Shown here: in pieces, positions 27,405-35,898 of the stretch
Layout of the letters: each line of letters begins with the position of its first letter
Position numbering within the stretch: the first letter of the stretch is position 1
DNA from: CBDCFT01 sp965216365
GTDB lineage: Bacteria > Pseudomonadota > Gammaproteobacteria > Arenicellales > CBDCFT01
DNA: 64,000 nt
Direction: 5' to 3'
NCBI GenBank assembly: GCA_965216365.1
Contig: CBDCFT010000010.1
Coordinates: forward strand, 1 to 64,000
Translations under genes and position numbers: made by a program
The notes under the pieces: model-generated
What the model was told of the DNA's origin: nothing
What the model saw: only the letters and a program-made list of their open reading frames with translations
Databases searched by the model: none

Positions 27405-28477
27405 CGACCCAAACTTGCGTTTGAGGTCTGAGCACCAGCCCAAAAAGGTACGACGGTGTCAGCGAAATCTTTTTGCGACTGCCATACTTCGGCAAAGAAC
27501 TCATTTTCTGCCGCTGCGGCTTCAAGCGACTTTTTAGCTGCCGCCATGTACTCGGTAAAGTAATCCGCCGGCGTATCTTCCAGAATAACGCCGTGATTAT
27601 CCGTCAGATCTTTCAGCGCCTTGCCGTTCTCAAAGATTCGGTAGGACATGGATTTTGACAGAGACGCGTTTGCCGCCACTTCCAGTGCTTTCTTCTCGAG
27701 GTCGCTCAGCGAGTCGTAGAAATCGCCATTCACATACATGTCCGCGTTCACGGTCACCTGGTGCAGACCCTGGAGGTAGTAGTGCTTGAGCACTTTCTGG
27801 AAACCGAAGACGGAGTCAGGCTTGGGGCAACACCATTCTGCTGCGTCGATCGTGCCTTTCTCAAGCGCTGGCAGGATATCGCCGCCGCCCATCGCAACCG
27901 CCGGAACGCCAACTTCTGCGTATGCAGCACCAACCATGCCCGGAGGAGCACGGAAGCGCATTTCACGGAAGTCATCCATCGACTCGATCGGCTCCGGGAA
28001 CCAGCCGAGTGCCTCAGGACCCACTGGCTGCAGCATGAATCCCTTGACGTTCACACCCATCTCATCCCACAGGCGATCATACAGCTCCTTGCCACCGCCG
28101 TATTGGAACCAGCTGAGGAAAGCCATGTTATCGAGGCCGACACCGGCACCCGCAACTGGCGCGCCGAACAGGTTAGCTGCAACATGTTTGCCACCCCAGT
28201 AGTGTGTCCAGGCAAAACCACCTTCAACGAGGCCCGCGTCGACAGCATCCATGATGTCGCGTGGTCCAACAACAGCGCCTGCCGGCAGCACTTCGATGGA
28301 GAGCGACCCGTTAGTCAAAGCTGCTACATCATTACCGAATTCCTGCAACATAACGACTTCGTCAGCTGTATTGGGTAGTACCGACTGGATACGTAAGACC
28401 TTGTCAGCCGCCATGGCAGACGATGCCATGAAGGCCAAGGCTGCTGCACTAGCAGCAATATTTTTTAGTTTGATCAT
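27380..28477 (-). CDS. dctP: TRAP transporter periplasmic substrate-binding protein (second system)
   Basis: 365 residues with a Sec signal peptide (MIKLKNIAASAAALAFMASSAMAA). The receptor fold shows KVLRIQSVLPNTADEVVMLQEFGNDV, MRFRAPPGMVGAAYAEVGVPAVAMGGGDILPALEKGTIDAAEWCCPKPD and VTVNADMYVNGDFYDSLSDLEKKALEVAA. The EWCCP block takes the place of the EWVGP block of the first system, so the ligand probably differs. It is the first gene of the operon with dctQM and divergent from the GMC dehydrogenase. Confidence 0.93.
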   Translation of the reverse strand: MIKLKNIAASAAALAFMASSAMAADKVLRIQSVLPNTADEVVMLQEFGNDVAALTNGSLSIEVLPAGAVVGPRDIMDAVDAGLVEGGFAWTHYWGGKHVAANLFGAPVAGAGVGLDNMAFLSWFQYGGGKELYDRLWDEMGVNVKGFMLQPVGPEALGWFPEPIESMDDFREMRFRAPPGMVGAAYAEVGVPAVAMGGGDILPALEKGTIDAAEWCCPKPDSVFGFQKVLKHYYLQGLHQVTVNADMYVNGDFYDSLSDLEKKALEVAANASLSKSMSYRIFENGKALKDLTDNHGVILEDTPADYFTEYMAAAKKSLEAAAAENEFFAEVWQSQKDFADTVVPFWAGAQTSNASLGRAHADTLK

Positions 28478-28824
28478 ATCTACTCCTATTGATTAAGAAA
28501 GCCTTCGCCAAGTTATGCGTCGCGAGGCTGAAGGCAGCGCCCCGGCGCTTGTTGAGTCGGCGATCCGACCTCAATTGAATACAGGAAGCCGATAAAATTA
28601 GTTTAAATGAGACTCCCAGTCTCGATGTTACAGTTTTTTCAATTGAGTAACAGAGCTAAATACCTATAATTTTTTCTTGGTATCCCTAAACCGAACTTGA
28701 TGGAGCTATTTCGGAGTTAGAACCATTTAACAGATCCGCTAAAGTGCCTTAAATGAGAAAATTTGTTCCTTTTTAGTTCTGCTTATTGTATCGTCGAGGT
28801 GAACCGTATAATGATAAGGGACTC
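28478..28824. promoter_or_regulatory. divergent control region with candidate IclR operator
   Basis: Gene-free DNA between the TRAP receptor (minus) and the GMC dehydrogenase (plus). At 28609-28623 lies a perfect dyad, GAGACT-CCC-AGTCTC, of the length and symmetry of IclR-type operators. A receptor-side ribosome site (AGGAGTAG before the ATG at 28477) is clear. Assignment to the IclR regulator at 23915 is inference from layout. Confidence 0.45.
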
Positions 28825-30414
28825 GTGGATCAATTCGACTATATCATCGTTGGCGCCGGATCGGCGGGCTGCGTGCTCGCCAATCGGCTGTCGGCAAATC
28901 CGGCGCACAAGGTGCTGTTACTCGAGGCCGGCGGCAGGGACTTAAGCCCGTGGCTGCACATTCCGGTCGGTTATTTCAAGACCATGCACAACCCGGCTTT
29001 CGACTGGTGTTACATGACCGAACCCGATCCTGGCATTGCCAACCGCCAGCTGCAATGGCCGCGCGGTAAAGTGCTTGGCGGTTCCAGCGCGCTCAACGGT
29101 TTACTCTACGTGCGCGGTCAGCCGGAGGACTATGATCGCTGGGCCGAGCTTGGTAATCCTGGCTGGAGTTTTCACGAGGTGCTACCGTACTTCAAGAAAT
29201 CGGAAGACAATGATCGTGGCGCCGACGAGTTTCACGGTGTGGGTGGGTTGCAAAAGGTGTCGGACCTGCGCCTGCGGCGCCCGATTGCCGAACATTTCAT
29301 CCAGGCCGCCACCGAAATCGGCATTCCGCTGAACGAAGACTACAACGGCAGCCAGCAAGAGGGTGTCGGTTATTTCCAGCAAACCGCGTATAACGGCTTC
29401 CGCTGGAGTACCGCGAAAAGTTTCCTGCGCCCCGCCAAGGGCCGCGACAATCTTAGCGTGGTGACCCGCGCCCAGGTCACCAGCCTCGCCTTCGACGGCA
29501 AACACGTCACCGGGGTCAACTACCGGCGCGGGGACGAACACAAGACTGCGAACGCCGGCGCCGAAGTCATTCTCAGCGCTGGTGCGATCAATTCACCGCA
29601 AATCCTGCAAAATTCCGGTGTCGGCGATCCGGCATGGCTGCAACAGGCCGGCATCGATACGCGCCACGCGCTGCCCGGCGTCGGCAAAAACCTGCAGGAT
29701 CATCTGCAGATACGCCTGGTTTTCAAGACCAATAAGCGCACCCTCAATGATGAATTGAACAACCCGCTCAAACGCATGATGGTTGGCATGCAGTACATGC
29801 TGACCCGCACCGGGCCTTTGACCCTGGCGGCGAGCCAGGTTGCGATCTTCACGCGCTCCAGCGATAACGTCGAGCGCCCAGACATCCAGTTCCACATGCA
29901 GCCGCTTTCGGCTGACAAGCCCGGCGACGGTGTGCACCCGTTTTCGGCATTCACGTCGTCGGTATGCCAGCTGCGTCCTTTCAGTCGCGGCGAAGTCGTG
30001 GTCGAATTCAGCGATCCGATGGCCTACCCCAAAATTTACCCGAATTATTTATCCGATGAGCGCGACTGTGCGGTTGCGATCGGCGGGATCAAGGTCGCGC
30101 GCCGTATTGTCGAGGCGCCTTCCCTGCGAAACTGTGTCATCGACGAATACGCGCCGGGCCGCGAATTCCAGAGCGACGAGGAACTGCTCGATGCGGCACG
30201 CCGCCACAGTCAGACGATTTATCACCCGACGTCGACCTGCAAGATGGGAAACGACGATGCGGCCGTGGTCGATCATCAACTGCGGGTGCACGGAATCGAA
30301 GGTTTGCGCGTCGCCGATGCGTCGATCATGCCGGAAATCGTGTCGGGCAATACCAACGCGCCGACAATCATGATTGCGGAGAAGGCAGCCGACATGATTC
30401 TGGGGAAAAAGTAG
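28825..30414 (+). CDS. GMC family FAD-dependent oxidoreductase (choline/alcohol dehydrogenase-like)
   Basis: About 529 residues from GTG 28825, which follows AAGGGACTC and starts right before the family's FDYIIVGAGSAGCVLANRL dinucleotide-binding loop. The open frame extends 13 codons further up, with no supporting start. Other signatures: RGKVLGGSSALNGLLYVRGQPEDYDRW, a SAGAINSPQILQNSGVGD block, and the C-terminal HPTSTCKMG...ADASIMPEIVSGNTNAPTIMIAEKAADMIL with the catalytic His/Asn pair region. The substrate is probably an alcohol. It is divergent from the TRAP operon, so the transporter may import its substrate. Confidence 0.92.
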   Translation: MDQFDYIIVGAGSAGCVLANRLSANPAHKVLLLEAGGRDLSPWLHIPVGYFKTMHNPAFDWCYMTEPDPGIANRQLQWPRGKVLGGSSALNGLLYVRGQPEDYDRWAELGNPGWSFHEVLPYFKKSEDNDRGADEFHGVGGLQKVSDLRLRRPIAEHFIQAATEIGIPLNEDYNGSQQEGVGYFQQTAYNGFRWSTAKSFLRPAKGRDNLSVVTRAQVTSLAFDGKHVTGVNYRRGDEHKTANAGAEVILSAGAINSPQILQNSGVGDPAWLQQAGIDTRHALPGVGKNLQDHLQIRLVFKTNKRTLNDELNNPLKRMMVGMQYMLTRTGPLTLAASQVAIFTRSSDNVERPDIQFHMQPLSADKPGDGVHPFSAFTSSVCQLRPFSRGEVVVEFSDPMAYPKIYPNYLSDERDCAVAIGGIKVARRIVEAPSLRNCVIDEYAPGREFQSDEELLDAARRHSQTIYHPTSTCKMGNDDAAVVDHQLRVHGIEGLRVADASIMPEIVSGNTNAPTIMIAEKAADMILGKK

Positions 30415-30546
30415 TCATTTGATTGCAATACCGTTTAAAAAATTGCAAATCTGACGGTCGATTGAATCAACGATTGATATAAATCACGACGCGCGTGTAC
30501 CCTTTACCGCATAGTAAACAAACACCTAACTGACTGGGAGAACAAA

Positions 30547-30960
30547 ATGTACAAAACCATTCTGGTACCGACCGACATTGCCCACATCGCCGAGGGGAAG
30601 CCCGCCATAGACCTCGCCGTGGCCCACGCCTCTGACGACACGCGTATCGTGTTACTCAACGTCGTCGAGGAAATTCCAGGCTGGGCATCGGTTGCCATTC
30701 CTAAGGAGGTCATCCAGAAATCGACCACCGATGCACAGGATGAACTGAAAGCCGTGGCCAATGCCAGCGGCCGCGAAATGGACGTGATCGTACGTACAGG
30801 CCATTCCTATACGACCATTCTCGACGTGGCCGAGGAAGTCGACTCCGATCTCATCATCATAGCGTCGCATCGCCCGGGACTGCAGGATTATTTACTCGGC
30901 TCCACCGCGGCCAAGGTGGTACGCCACGCACCCTGCTCGGTGCTCGTCGTTCGCCCCTAA
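30547..30960 (+). CDS. universal stress protein, UspA family
   Basis: 137 residues. YKTILVPTDIAH at the start and the C-terminal nucleotide loop LIIIASHRPGLQDYLLGSTAAKVVRHAPCSVLVVRP match single-domain UspA proteins, with the G-2X-G-9X-G(S/T) ATP-binding pattern partly present (HRPGLQDYLLGSTA). ATG 30547 has CTGGGAGAAC upstream. It follows the GMC gene by 130 bases and probably belongs to the same incoming module. USPs are often linked to TRAP operons. Confidence 0.92.
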   Translation: MYKTILVPTDIAHIAEGKPAIDLAVAHASDDTRIVLLNVVEEIPGWASVAIPKEVIQKSTTDAQDELKAVANASGREMDVIVRTGHSYTTILDVAEEVDSDLIIIASHRPGLQDYLLGSTAAKVVRHAPCSVLVVRP

Positions 30961-31051
30961 CTGTCACGATATAAACCTCATCAAGATACCGAGAATCATC
31001 CAGTCTCCCACGGCGTTTCTTGATCGATTGGGCATATGTTGATCCAAATTT

Positions 31052-31303
31052 TCTACACCGGTTGCGGATGAATTGCTTGGCGAGTTGAGCAGGATTCGTA
31101 CTGAAAAGATTGGCGTTGATAACGAAGAAATTGTGTAGGGCATGATTGCCGTGTCCGTACCGGTAAAAGATCATCGTGGTCGAATGTACGCCGGTCTCGC
31201 CTTGCATGCACCGGTCGCGCGAATGTCTCTGGACAAGGCGCGACGTTTTGTACCGCGATTGCGCGAGGCGGCGCGTGAATTGTCGGCAAAACCGCTCGAG
31301 TGA
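31052..31303 (+). pseudogene. IclR-type regulator remnant (effector-domain end)
   Basis: The plus strand reads STPVADELLGELSRIRTEKIGVDNEEIV, an in-frame TAG at 31136-31138, then GMIAVSVPVKDHRGRMYAGLALHAPVARMSLDKARRFVPRLREAARELS to a TGA at 31301-31303. This aligns along its length with the C-terminal end of the IclR regulator at 23915-24676 (VVAIAVPIKDKRGRFYSSLAIQAPASR...LPLLREAANDLA). The DNA-binding half is absent. It is a truncated relic. Confidence 0.85.
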
Positions 31304-31393
31304 TAAGGCTTGAAATCCTCCTTGCGTTTAAAAATCGCAGCACTCAACGCCGGCAATTGGAACGACTATCAGTCGCAAATTGAAGCAATCGAA

Positions 31394-31846
31394 ATGCGTG
31401 TGTACGAACCCGCGCGGCGCGATGACCTGGCAACGCTAGAGCGCATTGCCTGTCACCCGAAAAGTGCGTCCGTTATCGCGCTGGATGGCGCTAATCTCAT
31501 CGGCTTTTGCATGGGTGCGCCTTTGGAAGAGTTTCCGAATGTCGCCGGCGCGAATAGCGATAGCAACTGGGGAAAACAAAACACACTCTACTCAGCCGAT
31601 ACCGCGATTCATCCTGACTATCACGGGCATGGTGTCGCGCGACGATTGAAAGTGCATCAACTGGAGCGGGCGCGCGAGTTGGGATTTTCGTATTTATCCG
31701 GCCGTAACCGGGAAGGTCTTGCGGATGCCATGTGGCATATCAACCAAACTTTGGGCGCCGTTGTCGATCAACGATTGGAAAACGACTACGACGATGATAT
31801 TCAACCGAATGTTTGTATCTACTACAAGGTTGATTTGGGAGAGTGA
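31394..31846 (+). CDS. GNAT family N-acetyltransferase
   Basis: About 150 residues from ATG 31394, where the family normally begins (MRVYEPARRDDLATLERI). An in-frame TTG at 31310 would add 28 residues and is less likely. The acetyl-CoA loop is YSADTAIHPDYHGHGVARRLK, with the V/I-x-P-x-x-x-G-x-G-x-A pattern, followed by the LSGRNREGLADAMWHINQTLGA segment in place of the usual N-x-A-x-x-x-Y motif. The substrate is unknown. Confidence 0.85.
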   Translation: MRVYEPARRDDLATLERIACHPKSASVIALDGANLIGFCMGAPLEEFPNVAGANSDSNWGKQNTLYSADTAIHPDYHGHGVARRLKVHQLERARELGFSYLSGRNREGLADAMWHINQTLGAVVDQRLENDYDDDIQPNVCIYYKVDLGE

Positions 31847-31953
31847 CGATTGGTTTTTCGGCGACACGCTCCTTCCCTCTTGACGGGGGAAGGCTCGATG
31901 AGAGGTGTAAAGACTCTTTGCTGAACTTAATTGACGTTTTTATTTCATTAAAA

Positions 31954-32943
31954 ATGTTATCCATCAGAAAATACCGCTGGGTAATCCTTATCGCCGGTTG
32001 CGCGATATCACCAATCAGTTTCGCTGCATCATTCACACATTTGTTTATCTTTGGCGACAGCCTTTCCGACACCGGCAATCGCGCCAGCACCTCATTGCCC
32101 TTTGTGTGGCCGTATTACAAAAATCGTGTCAGCAACGGCCCAGTTGCGGTTGATCAGCTCGGCGCAAGATTAAGTCTGCCTGTCGATGCATCGTTGCATT
32201 TGGTGGGTCAATCAGGTGGCACGAATTACGCAGTTGCGGGTGCCATCGCGCGAGGCACCGGAAGTATTGATCTAGATCGGCAAGTGGATGCCTTTCTGGC
32301 CCGGTTTACCAATCAAGCACCTACCGACGCGCTGTATGTCATGATGATTGGAGCGAACGATGTGCGCGATGCGATTGTTACAACGAATAGCAGTGCGGCA
32401 AACCAGATAGTCGATAACGCTGCTGCACAGGTAAAAACACAGCTAAATCGATTGATAGCGGCGGGAGCGCGCCATATTGCGGTGGCTAATATTCCCGATC
32501 TTGGCGCCACGCCGGAGGCGCGCATCGTCGCGCAACAAAATGGCGACCCCGGTCTGATTGCGCGAGCTACCCAGTTGTCTCAACGCTTTAATAATCAATT
32601 ATCAAGTCGTACACAGCAAGTCGAATTGGCATCAGGTATCGATCTGATCGAATTCGATTTCTTTGTGCAGTTCAACTCGTTGCTGGCAAACGCGAGCGCG
32701 TTGGGATTTACCAATACGACCGATGCTTGTTTCGAACCCGATTCGCTGGGTTTCCATCCCGATTGTTTTCTTGGCGCGGGTTTTGACCGGTTTGTATTCT
32801 TCGACGAACTGCATCCAACAGCGAAAACACACAAGCTAATCGGCAATGCGTTGTTTGATGCGATCGATTCTCATGTGCCTTCAACAACAGGCAACGGCCA
32901 TCTTGGCCTGGAAGGTATTCTGCTATTGTTGCTGGATGATTGA
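31954..32943 (+). CDS. exported GDSL (SGNH) esterase/lipase
   Basis: About 329 residues from ATG 31954, which begins a signal peptide (MLSIRKYRWVILIAGCAISPISFA). The open frame reaches further up through a dispersed repeat and is not a likely start. SGNH blocks are complete: FIFGDSLSDTGN with the nucleophile Ser, a Gly in the GGTNYAVAGA block, MIGANDVRDA with Asn, and FFDELHPTAKTHKLIG with the Asp-His pair. The C-terminus ends in a short Leu-rich run. It probably hydrolyses esters in the periplasm or outside the cell. Confidence 0.92.
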   Translation: MLSIRKYRWVILIAGCAISPISFAASFTHLFIFGDSLSDTGNRASTSLPFVWPYYKNRVSNGPVAVDQLGARLSLPVDASLHLVGQSGGTNYAVAGAIARGTGSIDLDRQVDAFLARFTNQAPTDALYVMMIGANDVRDAIVTTNSSAANQIVDNAAAQVKTQLNRLIAAGARHIAVANIPDLGATPEARIVAQQNGDPGLIARATQLSQRFNNQLSSRTQQVELASGIDLIEFDFFVQFNSLLANASALGFTNTTDACFEPDSLGFHPDCFLGAGFDRFVFFDELHPTAKTHKLIGNALFDAIDSHVPSTTGNGHLGLEGILLLLLDD

Positions 32944-33048
32944 CCTTATCCTGGATGCGGAATCGAGTAGTGAATGTTAGTTAACTATCAGATTAACTTC
33001 GCCACAAAATTTATCGTAAAGTAGACGCGTTAGGGCAACAAGGTAACC

Positions 33049-33849
33049 ATGCAAACATACGACTACAAAGCAGGTGGCGTTCCGGTGTTGATGAGTATCC
33101 CGCATTTGTCCCGTGCGATTCCGGAACAGATGGCAACGCACATGACCGACGCAGGACGGCAGGCAGTGGACACTGATTGGGACCTCGATCGTCTATATGA
33201 TTTTGCGTCTGAGCTTGGGTTGCATGTGATTACGCCTATGTTTTCGCGTAACGTCATCGATCTTAATCGTGCGCCGGATGGCGCCGCTCTGTATGCAGGC
33301 GCGAACAACACTGAGCTTGTACCTACATCTACGTTTCACAATCAGAAAATATATCTGGACAGTCGTGTGCCGGGTGACGATGAAATAGAGCGACGCAGGG
33401 ATCAATATTGGAAACCGTATCATTCGTGTATTCAGGAAACGCTGGGTAAAATAAAAAATCAATTCGGTCAGGCCTTGTTGTTTGATTGTCATTCCATACG
33501 CTCGCAAGTGCCGCGTTTTTTTGCGGGAAAGCTTCTGGATTTTAATCTGGGGACGGCCGATGGAGTAAGTTGTTCAATCGGGCTACGATCGGTGCTGGCC
33601 GCAACGCTCGAAAAACACCATGAGTACACGCTGGCCGTGGATGGCCGTTTTAAAGGTGGATATATCACCAGGCACTACGGCGATCCTGACAACGGTATAC
33701 ATGCTTTTCAAATGGAATTGTCGCAGGCGACTTATGCCGATCCGGAATCACCTTATCAATTCAGCGAAGCCTTGGCTGATCGTGTGCGTCCCGCGTTACG
33801 TGAAATGCTGGAAGCCGCACGTCATTGGATTAGTCATAGCGCGGAATAA
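33049..33849 (+). CDS. hutG: N-formylglutamate deformylase
   Basis: 266 residues of the FGase family, which removes formate from N-formyl-L-glutamate at the end of the five-step histidine route. Features: VLMSIPHLSRAIPEQM, DTDWDLDRLYDF, MFSRNVIDLNRAPDG, ALLFDCHSIRSQVPRFF with metal ligands, and NGIHAFQMELSQATY with the catalytic Glu. No other hut gene is in the window, so the enzyme may serve another formyl- or acyl-amino acid. The ATG follows CAAGGTAACC. Confidence 0.92.
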   Translation: MQTYDYKAGGVPVLMSIPHLSRAIPEQMATHMTDAGRQAVDTDWDLDRLYDFASELGLHVITPMFSRNVIDLNRAPDGAALYAGANNTELVPTSTFHNQKIYLDSRVPGDDEIERRRDQYWKPYHSCIQETLGKIKNQFGQALLFDCHSIRSQVPRFFAGKLLDFNLGTADGVSCSIGLRSVLAATLEKHHEYTLAVDGRFKGGYITRHYGDPDNGIHAFQMELSQATYADPESPYQFSEALADRVRPALREMLEAARHWISHSAE

Positions 33850-33860
33850 AAGCGTGTTGT

Positions 33861-34024
33861 GTAGGAGGTGGTTTTTTCGCCGCGAGGGCGCGCCTCCCAC
33901 AAGTAATGTTAATTTTCGCGATGTATTAATGGGATTGGTGCTTTACTACGAAGCTAGCAGAGCAGTTTTTCTTAATACCGCAATGACTAAGTATTCTTGT
34001 TGGAGCGGCGCCTCGCCGCGATGA
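33861..34024. repeat. REP pair upstream of the RAYT gene
   Basis: A minus-oriented REP (TCGCCGCGAGGGCGCGCCTC from 33877 to about 33900) and a plus-oriented REP (GTTGGAGCGGCGCCTCGCCG from 33999, ending ATGA at 34024) enclose a spacer of about 100 bases. A similar pair lies downstream at 34517-34629 with matching spacer text (TAGTG-TTTTACT-CG, GTATTCTTGTTGG). This is a BIME-like arrangement. Confidence 0.8.
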
Positions 34025-34051
34025 TCGTGGCCTGGAAATTCGGTAAATCTC

Positions 34052-34510
34052 TTGGAAAAAGAAAAACCGCATAGTTGTGATCTTCGAAAAGGAAGATACT
34101 CTGAAACTGGTCGCATCTATATCGTCACAACCGTCACCCATAAACGCAAACGAATTTTTTCCGATTTGTACTGTGGTCGTATTCTTGTGCAAAGTTTGAT
34201 GCGTGAAAACGAGAATTGCGAATCGTTGGCATATGTTGTAATGCCAGATCATTTGCATTGGTTAGTTCAGCTGGGTCCAAACACCTCGTTGAGTAAACTG
34301 GTGCAAAGAGTAAAATCAGTTTCTGCCCACAGAATTAATTCACTTCTGGGTCGCAAACGCTCCGTGTGGCAAAACGGTTATCATGATCATGCATTAAGGT
34401 CTGAGGAAAACTTACAAGATACCGCCCGGTATATCGTTGCCAATCCTTTGAGGGCCGGTCTCGTAAAGCAAATTGGCGATTATCCTTTGTGGGATGCGGT
34501 TTGGTTATAA
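34052..34510 (+). CDS. REP-associated tyrosine transposase (RAYT)
   Basis: 152 residues of the Y1/HUH transposase_17 superfamily. GRIYIVTTVTHKRKRIF is the usual N-terminal strand. YVVMPDHLHWLVQL holds the HxH metal site. YHDHALRSEENLQDTARYIVANPLRAGLV holds the catalytic Tyr and the C-terminal family block. RAYTs cut and join REP hairpins and usually occur once, between the REPs they act on, as here. TTG start at 34052 after AAATCTC; no better start was seen. Confidence 0.93.
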   Translation: MEKEKPHSCDLRKGRYSETGRIYIVTTVTHKRKRIFSDLYCGRILVQSLMRENENCESLAYVVMPDHLHWLVQLGPNTSLSKLVQRVKSVSAHRINSLLGRKRSVWQNGYHDHALRSEENLQDTARYIVANPLRAGLVKQIGDYPLWDAVWL

Positions 34511-34516
34511 TTCCTG

Positions 34517-34629
34517 TCGCCGCGAGGGCGCGCCTCCAACATGTAGTGCTAATCAAAACGGTGTTTTAGCTGAATAGTGTTTTACTGCGATGATCGGTAT
34601 TCTTGTTGGGAGCGGCGCCTCGCCACGAT
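34517..34629. repeat. REP pair downstream of the RAYT gene
   Basis: Minus-oriented REP at 34517-34540 and plus-oriented REP at 34605-34629, the same order as the upstream pair. Together with the RAYT gene they form a complete REPtron. A further hairpin (about 34660-34685, AGGCGATGCC against GGTATCGCCT) follows, with a T-rich stretch. Confidence 0.8.
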
Positions 34630-34756
34630 AGATTTACCGGAAAATCAGAACAAACAAAGCCAGGCGATGCCCCCCGGTATCGCCTGACTCGTTTTCTTCC
34701 CCGTCCCGCACAACGCTAGTTAAGTTGTGAGTGATACTTTAGTCCTGTGAAAATAA

Positions 34757-34784
34757 AAAAACCTCATCCATATGGATGAGGTTT
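34757..34784. terminator. rho-independent terminator of the LysR gene
   Basis: A perfect palindrome centred on CATATG (CCTCATCCATATGGATGAGG core) flanked by A runs on one side and T/A runs on the other, so it can act on either strand. It lies 30 bases beyond the stop of the minus-strand LysR gene. Its TCATCCATATGGATGA core is repeated at about 42350-42365, away from any gene. Confidence 0.8.
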
Positions 34785-34813
34785 TCAAAAAAAATCGGCT
34801 TTTTTAGCCTTTT

Positions 34814-35773
34814 TTAGAAGATTTTTAGCTTTTCAGTCATCCAGCGATGACGCGCGGGCAGTTCGTCTTTGACGATCTGGCGCAAAATGGCTCCTGTGCG
34901 TTTGATGATGCGCTTTTTAAAATCGCCGAATTCACCCTTGTGATTGACGAGATAAAGACTGCGGGTGAGTTCCGGTTCCGGTAATGGCAGACTGCGCAAC
35001 TTTGAAAGATGCGCTTTTGCATGTATCAGACATAGCGGCGTTGTGATAGCCCAGCCTAGTCCTTCTGCGACCATGGGAATGACGGTTTCAGTTCCGTCGA
35101 ACTCAAGTCTCGATGGCGCATCAATGCGCAGCCAGCGCAGGTGTTGTTCAATTTGTGCGCCGATGCGCGAGCGCCGGCTGTAACGCACTAATGGGTTTCT
35201 TTCCGCTAAGGCTTGTAACGAGACCTTGTCTGTTTTGGTCGATTCCGACGCGGGTAACACCAATACAAAAGGCTCGCGATACAACAAGGTGTTTTCAAGA
35301 TTGTTGAATTCTTCAAGTGGATTGGGAGAAACGATAAAGTCCAGCGAACGGCGTAATAACTCACTTTCCAAGCCGGGTGAAATACCTGACCACACCAACA
35401 ACTGTTGTGCTTGTTGTTGTAGTGAGTGAATCAGCTTCGGGCCGACGGTGGCGGAAAAAGAATCGATCAATCCAATGCTTGCCTGCGGCACTGCGGTGGA
35501 ATCCGAGCCGCGTACCAGGGCATCGATTTGATCGGCCTCCGATAAAAAGCGCCGCGCCTGATCGATCAAAATCGAACCCGCCGGAGTGGGGCGCAGCGGC
35601 CGCAGTCTGCGATCAAACAATGCCGCGCCGAAATGTTCTTCCAGGGTTTTTAGGGCGTGTGACACTGCTGGCTGGGTCATGCCCAGTTGCCGCGCGGCCA
35701 ACGTCATATTGCCGGTATCTGCTAATGTAAGCACCGTTTGTAAGGACTTTAGATCAAACCCAGCGGATCGCAT
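34814..35773 (-). CDS. LysR family transcriptional regulator, divergent from sox operon
   Basis: 319 residues. The N-terminal helix-turn-helix is LKSLQTVLTLADTGNMTLAARQLGMTQPAVSHALKTLEEHFGAALFDRR, followed by the LysR substrate domain with SPGLESELLRRSLDFIVSPNP and VAEGLGWAITTPLCL. It is transcribed away from soxB with a 125-base shared region, the classic LysR layout, so it probably controls the sarcosine oxidase operon in response to sarcosine or a related amine. The ligand is inferred only. Confidence 0.92.
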   Translation of the reverse strand: MRSAGFDLKSLQTVLTLADTGNMTLAARQLGMTQPAVSHALKTLEEHFGAALFDRRLRPLRPTPAGSILIDQARRFLSEADQIDALVRGSDSTAVPQASIGLIDSFSATVGPKLIHSLQQQAQQLLVWSGISPGLESELLRRSLDFIVSPNPLEEFNNLENTLLYREPFVLVLPASESTKTDKVSLQALAERNPLVRYSRRSRIGAQIEQHLRWLRIDAPSRLEFDGTETVIPMVAEGLGWAITTPLCLIHAKAHLSKLRSLPLPEPELTRSLYLVNHKGEFGDFKKRIIKRTGAILRQIVKDELPARHRWMTEKLKIF

Positions 35774-35898
35774 AAATAAATAAAACTAATGAAGACTAAT
35801 AATTGTATTCATAGTATCTCATATCGGCAGTACCGTTTCGATTACATTTCTGTCTCCATGGTTTTCTGAAATCGCGAATATTCAACAGCAATCGAAGA

